Shown: in pieces, positions 6,830 to 10,683 of the stretch
Position numbering within the stretch: the first letter of the stretch is position 1
Layout: the number at the start of each line of letters is the position of its first letter
NCBI GenBank assembly: GCA_903933475.1
Contig: CAIZKE010000013.1
Span: forward strand, 1-10,683
Source: an uncultured Alphaproteobacteria bacterium
GTDB taxonomy: Bacteria; Pseudomonadota; Alphaproteobacteria; Caulobacterales; Caulobacteraceae
Direction: 5' to 3'
Length of the DNA stretch: 10,683 nt
The notes under the pieces: generated by a model
Told to the model about the DNA's origin: nothing
The model's input: only the letters and a program-made list of their open reading frames with translations
The model's database searches: none
Position numbers and translations under genes: made by a program

Positions 6830-7321
6830 TCAGGCCCGGACTGGGCCTTCCAGCGGGCTGGAAGCGCCCCGCGCCAGGACACGGCGCGGATCCACCGGGC
6901 CCGGCAGGCGTACGCCCCGCGTCGCGGCGGCCGAGTACCCCAACCGCTCGAAATACTGGGAATCCCCCACCAGCAGGATCGGCCCCTCGCCAAGGGCGTC
7001 CGCTGCCTTGCCGGCATGCTGGACCAGCCGCCCGCCCAGTCCGTCCAGCCGGCGGCCCGAGTGGACCGCCAGCGGTCCCAGGAAGAGGGCCGGGGTCGCA
7101 CCGATGCGGATGTCCCAGAGGCGGACCACTCCGACGATCTGGCCGGCGTCCACCGCGCAGAAGGACAGGTCGGGGCGGTAGCGGGCAAACTCGCGGACAC
7201 GCTCTGAGACCTTGACGAACCGGCCCGGCCCGAAGGCATGGTCGAGCAGGGCCTCGACCGCTGAGGCGTCACGGGGCGTCTCGGGACGCAGGGTCACTTC
7301 GGATTGTGCGGCCTGGAGCAA
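6830..7321 (-). CDS. GNAT family N-acetyltransferase (YhbS-like)
   Basis: This is a predicted acetyl-CoA-dependent N-acetyltransferase of 163 residues. It shows the GNAT fold in order: strand/helix EVTLRPETPRDASAVEALLD (8–27), AFGPGRFVK (29–37), the beta-sheet VGVVRLWDIRIG (63–74), the cofactor strand and loop FLGPLAVHSGRRLDGLGGRL (80–99) containing RxxGxG, and a late LLVGDSQYFERLGY (116–129) typical of the YhbS group (COG3153). The substrate is unknown. The start is uncertain: I chose TTG at 7321 because GGGGGG lies 6 bases before it and because a predicted promoter starts transcription near 7355. GTG at 7297, giving 155 residues, is the alternative. The open frame continues to 7732, but that part is antisense-like shadow over the 89-residue gene and lies upstream of the promoter. 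Confidence 0.82.
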   Translation of the reverse strand: MLQAAQSEVTLRPETPRDASAVEALLDHAFGPGRFVKVSERVREFARYRPDLSFCAVDAGQIVGVVRLWDIRIGATPALFLGPLAVHSGRRLDGLGGRLVQHAGKAADALGEGPILLVGDSQYFERLGYSAAATRGVRLPGPVDPRRVLARGASSPLEGPVRA

Positions 7322-7327
7322 GACGTT

Positions 7328-7333
7328 CCCCCC
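7328..7333 (-). promoter_or_regulatory. Ribosome binding site for the YhbS-like acetyltransferase (supports the TTG start)
   Basis: A run GGGGGG followed by AACGTC precedes the TTG at 7321, a spacing of 6 bases. It resembles the core of AGGAGG only loosely but is the sole purine-rich site near either candidate start. The alternative GTG at 7297 has none. Confidence 0.4.
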
Positions 7334-7334
7334 G

Positions 7335-7351
7335 GCGCCGGTCCCCGGCGC
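7335..7351 (-). other. Perfect 7-bp hairpin in the acetyltransferase leader
   Basis: GCGCCGG, a 3-base loop GGA, and CCGGCGC form a fully paired GC stem. It lies between the predicted transcription start (about 7355) and the G-rich ribosome site (7328–7333). It could tune translation of the acetyltransferase, or act as an attenuator or weak terminator for the upstream 89-residue gene. There is no U-tract after it. In GC-rich DNA such a stem can occur by chance. Confidence 0.35.
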
Positions 7352-7361
7352 GAGGGCCCGG

Positions 7362-7390
7362 CGTTTAGGACCCGCCGCCGCTCGCGTCAA
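7362..7390 (-). promoter_or_regulatory. Predicted housekeeping promoter for the YhbS-like acetyltransferase
   Basis: On the minus strand TTGACGC matches the Caulobacter -35 consensus TTGACGS perfectly. After 14 bases it is followed by CCTAAACG, which keeps the CTA and the second A of GCTANAWC. The site sits in the 77-base gap after the stop of the 89-residue gene. The transcript would begin near 7355, about 35 bases before the TTG start. This is the best promoter match in the window. Confidence 0.5.
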
Positions 7391-7398
7391 CCGCAGGT

Positions 7399-7668
7399 TC
7401 AGAGCCAGTTCCGGGGCCAGGCCTCGCCCAGGGGGCGGACCTCGCCCGGCAGCAGGCCCTTCCGGCGCATGGTAGCGTCGGTCAGGGGGGACAGGGCCTG
7501 CACCGGTTCGATGCCTGACCGGGGCCCGGGGGCCACGGGGGCCTCGACCCCCGCAGCGTCCACCGCCTTCCACTCCGCCTGTCCCTGGTCGGCGAATCCC
7601 ACGGCGAAGAACAGCCTCCGGCGCTCGCCGGCGGGTTCGGTCAGGACGGCGATGACCCAACCGGGCAT
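7399..7668 (-). CDS. Small protein of unknown function (89 residues)
   Basis: I do not recognise this protein. It is 89 residues with no signal peptide, membrane segment or metal motif. The first 40 residues (WVIAVLTEPAGERRRLFFAV, then GFADQGQAEWKAVDAAG) look like two beta strands and a short helix. The middle is Pro/Ala-rich, and the end is PGEVRPLGEAWPRNWL. Evidence that it is real: strong third-position G/C use throughout, a clean ATG, and a GGAGAGG ribosome site (7672–7678) just upstream. It ends before a good promoter rather than running into the next gene. It is divergent from the MFS gene, with 69 bases between the two starts, and precedes the YhbS-like acetyltransferase. A function cannot be given from the sequence. 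Confidence 0.7.
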   Translation of the reverse strand: MPGWVIAVLTEPAGERRRLFFAVGFADQGQAEWKAVDAAGVEAPVAPGPRSGIEPVQALSPLTDATMRRKGLLPGEVRPLGEAWPRNWL

Positions 7669-7723
7669 GGACCTCTCCGGGTGTCTGCGGGTCGCTACGT
7701 TGCCGTGCGTCGGGCTTCAGGCC

Positions 7724-7729
7724 AAGGTG
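7724..7729 (+). promoter_or_regulatory. Ribosome binding site setting the MFS start
   Basis: AAGGTG lies 8 bases before the ATG at 7738. It decides against the in-frame GTG at 7681, whose extra 19 residues are Arg/Ser-rich and unlike the start of an MFS protein. A -10-like GCTACGTT at 7694–7701 lies further upstream, but no -35 partner is visible. Confidence 0.55.
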
Positions 7730-7737
7730 CATCGGCC

Positions 7738-8991
7738 ATGAGCGAGTCTCCCGCAGAAGACGACCTGTCCCTCCGCGCCCTGATGGGGCGGCCGGACTAC
7801 ATGCGGTTCTGGCTGTCCCGCGTCGCCTCGACCCTGGGCGTGCAGATCCAGAGCGTCGCCCTTGGCTGGCAGGTCTACGCCGTGGCGCGGGAAACCATGG
7901 ACGTCGCCCGGTCAGCCTTTTTCGTGGGCATGATCGGCCTGGCGGCCTTCATCCCGATGCTCCTGCTCGCCCTGCCGGCAGGTGAGACTGCGGACCGGCA
8001 TGATCGCAAGACCATCCTGCAGCTCTGCTACGTGGGCGAGATCCTGACCGCCCTGGTGCTTGTCGCCGCCGCCAGCTTCGGCTTCGCGACACTCCCCCTG
8101 CTACTGGGCGTCGCCGTCGCCTTCGGGGCCAGCCGGGCCTACATGGGTCCAGCCGGCACGGCCCTCGGCCCCATGCTGGTCCCCCGCAGCCTCCTGCCCC
8201 GCGCCATCGCCCTGAACTCCCTCGCCTGGCAGAGCGCCTCCATCCTTGGTCCGGCCATAGGGGGCATACTGGTCGCCATTTCCCCGGGCCTCTCCTACGC
8301 CGCCGCCGCGGGCCTCTACCTCTTCGCCATGGCCTGCGTTTCGGGCCTGCGCGGAAACACCCAGCCCGAGGTCAATCCCGGTTCCCGCCTGGCCCTGATC
8401 AAGGAGGGGCTGGGCTATGTCTGGAGCAACAGGATCGTCTTCGGGGCCATCTCCCTCGACCTGGTGGCTGTGCTCCTGGGCGGGGCCACAGCCCTCCTGC
8501 CGGTATTCGCCCGGGACGTCCTGCACGTCGGGCCCGAGGGCTTCGGCCTGCTCAGGGCCGGGCCGGCCATCGGGGCCACCCTGGTGGCGGTTATCCTCGC
8601 CCGGCATCCCATCCGCAGGCGCGCCGGTCCGGTCATGTTCGCCGGCGTGGCGGTCTTTGGCCTGGCCACCATCGTCTTTGGTCTGTCGACCTCCCTGCCC
8701 CTCTCGGTCCTGGCCCTGGCGGTACTGGGGGGCGCGGACATGCTCAGCGTCTATGTCCGCCAGACCCTGGTCCAGATCGTCACGCCGGACGCCATGCGCG
8801 GCCGTGTCGCCGCCGTTTCAGGCCTCTTCATCGGCGCATCCAACGAACTCGGCGAGTTCGAGAGCGGGGTGGTCGCCCGCTTCCTGGGGCCGGTCGGGGC
8901 GGCGGTCGCCGGCGGGGTCGGCGCCGTCATGGCCACTGCCCTCTGGGCCCGGCTGTTTCCTGACTTGCGCAAGGCCGACCGCCTCGAATAA
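7738..8991 (+). CDS. MFS transporter, EntS/MFS_3-type exporter
   Basis: This inner-membrane transporter of the major facilitator superfamily has 417 residues and about 12 hydrophobic segments. It resembles the EntS-like/MFS_3 group (PF05977), which exports siderophores or other small molecules by proton antiport. The N-terminal RPDYMRFWLSRVASTLGVQI (18–37) is the group's usual entry into helix 1. Motif A between helices 2 and 3 is GETADRHDRKT (82–92). The second half carries AMRGRVAAV (352–360) and FIGASNELGEFESG (364–377), an acidic loop/helix motif conserved in this group. The substrate is unknown, and no siderophore genes are nearby to suggest iron. The ATG is chosen on its AAGGTG ribosome site. 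The SDR gene follows after 36 bases and could be cotranscribed, although the AT-rich gap could also hold a promoter. Confidence 0.9.
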   Translation: MSESPAEDDLSLRALMGRPDYMRFWLSRVASTLGVQIQSVALGWQVYAVARETMDVARSAFFVGMIGLAAFIPMLLLALPAGETADRHDRKTILQLCYVGEILTALVLVAAASFGFATLPLLLGVAVAFGASRAYMGPAGTALGPMLVPRSLLPRAIALNSLAWQSASILGPAIGGILVAISPGLSYAAAAGLYLFAMACVSGLRGNTQPEVNPGSRLALIKEGLGYVWSNRIVFGAISLDLVAVLLGGATALLPVFARDVLHVGPEGFGLLRAGPAIGATLVAVILARHPIRRRAGPVMFAGVAVFGLATIVFGLSTSLPLSVLALAVLGGADMLSVYVRQTLVQIVTPDAMRGRVAAVSGLFIGASNELGEFESGVVARFLGPVGAAVAGGVGAVMATALWARLFPDLRKADRLE

Positions 8992-9027
8992 CTGGCGACG
9001 TAATCATTTTCATCGGGAGTTTTTTCA

Positions 9028-9972
9028 ATGGGCGCACTTGAGGGAAAAGTTGTTCTGGTCACCGGAGGCGGTAACGGCATCGGACGCGATTGCGCGCTGA
9101 TCGCGGCCCAGGAGGGCGCCAAGGTGGTCGTCAACGACCTTGGCGGCGGCCTGAAGGGCGGCGACGAGGGCGACGCGGGTCCCGCCGAGGCGGTGGCCCG
9201 GGAAATCCGCGCCGCCGGCGGCGAAGCGGTCTCCAACTCCGAGAGCGTGACCAGCTACAAGGCCGTGCAGGGCATGGTCGAGCAGGCCCGGGACAGCTTC
9301 GGAGGCCTGCACGCGGTGATCAATCCGGCCGGTATCCTGCGTGACGTCATGTTCCACAAGATGAGCGAGGACGACTGGGACCGGGTCATCGACGTGCACA
9401 TGCGCGGCTCGTTCAATGTCGCCCGGGCGACCATCGAACTCTTCCGCGAGCAGAACGACGGCGCCTACATGTTCTTCACCTCGACCTCGGGCCTGTTCGG
9501 CAACGTCGGCCAGGCCAACTATGGCGCAGCCAAGATGGGCATCGCCGGCCTGTCGCGGATCATCGCCATGGAAGGGGCCCGCAACAACGTGCGCTCCAAC
9601 TGCCTGGCACCCGTGGCCTGGACCCGCATGACCCAGTCCGTGCCGGTCAAGGACGAGGCCGCCGCCGCCCGCCGGGCGGTGATGGCCGAGAAGATCCGCG
9701 CCGACCAACCGGCCCGCTTCTCCGTCGCCATGGTGGCTCCAGCCGCCGCCCACGTGTCGGGCCAGATCTTCGGCGCCTCGGGCGAGAGCATCATCCTCTA
9801 CTCCCAGCCCCGTCCGGTCGAGACGGTGACCAAGGAAGAGGGCTGGACCGTCCAGACCATCCTGGACGAGGCCGTGCCGAAGATGGCGCCGAAGTTCTTC
9901 GACCTGAACCGTGGCCCCATGCCTGGCAGCAACAACGCCCAGCAGCCCGCGGCCGCCAAGCCGGCGTCCTGA
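9028..9972 (+). CDS. Short-chain dehydrogenase, MFE-2 (3-hydroxyacyl-CoA dehydrogenase)-like
   Basis: This NAD(P)-dependent SDR has 314 residues, longer than the classical 250. It resembles the hydroxyacyl-CoA dehydrogenase domain of peroxisomal multifunctional enzyme 2 and its bacterial relatives, which act in beta-oxidation of fatty acyl- or steroid side-chain-CoA. It shows the nucleotide site TGGGNGIG (12–19), VVVNDLGG (33–40) with Asp37 favouring NAD, GILRDVMFHKM (102–112), and DDWDRVIDVHMRG (115–127). The catalytic residues are Ser152, Tyr165 and Lys169 in TSTSGLFGNVGQANYGAAK (151–169). The C-terminal GQIFGASGESIILYSQPRP (245–263) and the later GWTVQ are also typical of the MFE-2 group. 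Oddity: the usual NNAG is NPAG at 99–102. GGGAG lies 8 bases before the ATG. The gene ends just before a strong hairpin. The exact substrate is unknown. Confidence 0.88.
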   Translation: MGALEGKVVLVTGGGNGIGRDCALIAAQEGAKVVVNDLGGGLKGGDEGDAGPAEAVAREIRAAGGEAVSNSESVTSYKAVQGMVEQARDSFGGLHAVINPAGILRDVMFHKMSEDDWDRVIDVHMRGSFNVARATIELFREQNDGAYMFFTSTSGLFGNVGQANYGAAKMGIAGLSRIIAMEGARNNVRSNCLAPVAWTRMTQSVPVKDEAAAARRAVMAEKIRADQPARFSVAMVAPAAAHVSGQIFGASGESIILYSQPRPVETVTKEEGWTVQTILDEAVPKMAPKFFDLNRGPMPGSNNAQQPAAAKPAS

Positions 9973-9981
9973 GTTCGGCGT

Positions 9982-10009
9982 CCCCGGCCAGGTCCTGACC
10001 TGGCCGGGG
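9982..10009 (+). terminator. Perfect 12-bp hairpin after the SDR gene
   Basis: CCCCGGCCAGGT, a 4-base loop CCTG, and ACCTGGCCGGGG pair without a mismatch, starting 9 bases after the SDR stop. The position and strength fit a transcription terminator. No U-tract follows (CACCTATC), so it may act as a Rho-assisted or RNA-stabilising 3' hairpin. Being symmetric, it could also stop the convergent acetyltransferase transcript about 90 bases past its stop. Confidence 0.6.
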
Positions 10010-10100
10010 CACCTATCTGGAATCGGCGTCCGAAAACCGCCAGACATTCAGCGCGAGTGGATCCATTCTGGGTCACGGACCGAAAGGCCTGGCTACTGGC

Positions 10101-10661
10101 TCACGAAGGTGCGTCCGTCCCCGCCCTGGAGTGGGCGTCCCGCCATTCGTCGATGGTCATCTCCCAATAGAGCGAGCGCCGCAGCGTCCCGTCAGGTCGG
10201 CGGCTGTCACGCTCGCCCATGGGCCGAAAGCCGGCCGCCTCGATCACCCGGGCCGAGCGCACATTGTCCAGGGCCGCCGTCAGGCCGACCAAGCGCACGC
10301 CCAGGACCTCGAACATCCAGCCGAAGGACCGGGCCGCGCCTGTCGTCCCCTGCCCGCGGTTCTGGCGGTCAGCCCGGGTCGCTCCGGCGATCTCAGCGGA
10401 GGACCGGTCCGGCCAGACGCTGAAGCGGGAATAGCCAGCGACCTCGCCGTCCTCGTCCAGGGACAGGATGAGAACCGCCTCGCCCCTCGCCTGCTGGTCC
10501 GCCGTCGCCTCGATCCAGGCCCGGACGCTGTCCTCGGTGATCGGCCGGGGAAGGTCATAGATCGGGCCCGAGACCCGGGGATCGGCCAGCATCCGGGCCA
10601 GGGAGGCCGCATGTCCGGGGACGGCGATGACCCGGTCGGGACCGAGACTGGCGGGGTCCAC
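10101..10661 (-). CDS. GNAT family N-acetyltransferase (RimJ/RimL-like)
   Basis: This is a predicted acetyl-CoA-dependent acetyltransferase of the Acetyltransf_3/RimJ-RimL type, 186 residues from the chosen GTG. Visible elements are IYDLPRPITEDSVRAWI (34–50), the strand GEAVLILSLDEDGEVAGYSR (60–79), the acetyl-CoA loop RADRQNRGQGTTGAA (96–110), and GLTAALDNVRSARVIEAAGF (126–145), the family's Asn/Ser signature. It ends with a strand, RRSLYWEM (161–168). The target amine (protein N-terminus, antibiotic or small molecule) cannot be told. The start is doubtful: the GTG at 10661 has no clear ribosome site, and the frame stays open with Arg-rich codons (IRRRVRE) to the right edge. The true start may therefore lie outside the window. 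It is convergent with the SDR gene; the 128 bases between hold only the hairpin. Confidence 0.82.
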   Translation of the reverse strand: MDPASLGPDRVIAVPGHAASLARMLADPRVSGPIYDLPRPITEDSVRAWIEATADQQARGEAVLILSLDEDGEVAGYSRFSVWPDRSSAEIAGATRADRQNRGQGTTGAARSFGWMFEVLGVRLVGLTAALDNVRSARVIEAAGFRPMGERDSRRPDGTLRRSLYWEMTIDEWRDAHSRAGTDAPS

Positions 10662-10683
10662 CTCACGGACGCGCCGGCGGATA

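Noticed and set aside
6766..7272. Long upstream extension of the DUF1285 frame
   Set aside because: The added residues are Ser/Arg/Trp-rich shadow of the acetyltransferase gene; the conserved family begins at the ATG at 6765.
7322..7732. Upstream extension of the YhbS-like acetyltransferase frame to a 300-residue protein
   Set aside because: The extra part is Arg/Gly/Pro-rich with no domain character, lies over the 89-residue gene in another frame, and starts upstream of a good promoter and ribosome site.
8964..8992. Promoter for the SDR gene built on the CTTGCGCAAG palindrome and CGAATAAC
   Set aside because: It matches the -10 consensus at only 5 of 8 positions, and the -35 is poor. Cotranscription with the MFS gene over 36 bases is as likely.

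Overview
The window is a high-GC (about two-thirds G+C or more by eye) chromosomal segment that reads like an alphaproteobacterium, most likely Caulobacterales (Caulobacter/Phenylobacterium type). The reasons are the fbc/pet operon next to trmL and hemF, the DUF1285–NUDIX–CCA enzyme gene order, frequent GTG starts with 4-base overlaps, and two promoter-like sites that fit the Caulobacter housekeeping consensus TTGACGS-N10-14-GCTANAWC. The genus is inference; no rRNA or other marker is present.

Left block (1–2019, minus strand): the cytochrome bc1 operon petA (Rieske protein), petB (cytochrome b) and the first 44 codons of petC (cytochrome c1), which runs off the left edge. Gaps between genes are 5 bases. 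Divergent from it (2219–3566, plus strand) lies a pair that overlaps by 8 bases: trmL (tRNA wobble 2'-O-methyltransferase) and hemF (aerobic coproporphyrinogen III oxidase). Both sides of this divergon relate to respiration: one makes a haem-containing complex, the other a haem biosynthesis enzyme.

Middle block (3582–7668, minus strand): read in transcription order it holds an unrecognised 89-residue protein, a YhbS-like GNAT acetyltransferase with its own predicted promoter, a DUF1285 protein whose predicted promoter places the transcript start on the ATG (leaderless), a NudL-like NUDIX CoA pyrophosphatase, the CCA-adding enzyme, and a class I glutamine amidotransferase-like protein. The last four are almost certainly one transcript. 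They are joined by two GTGA overlaps and a 3-base gap, and three consecutive genes start with GTG.

Right block: an MFS exporter of the EntS/MFS_3 type (7738–8991, plus), a short-chain dehydrogenase of the MFE-2 hydroxyacyl-CoA dehydrogenase type (9028–9972, plus) ending at a perfect 12-bp hairpin, and, convergent to it, a RimJ/RimL-like GNAT acetyltransferase (10101–10661, minus) whose frame is still open at the right edge.

No stretch longer than 300 bases lacks a gene. The longest gap is the roughly 200-base petA–trmL divergent promoter region. I see no tRNA, rRNA, CRISPR array, insertion sequence, integrase, attachment site or origin, and no sign of a defence or other exotic system. This is a conserved housekeeping segment; the points worth a second look are expression signals, one small unknown protein and one altered enzyme motif.
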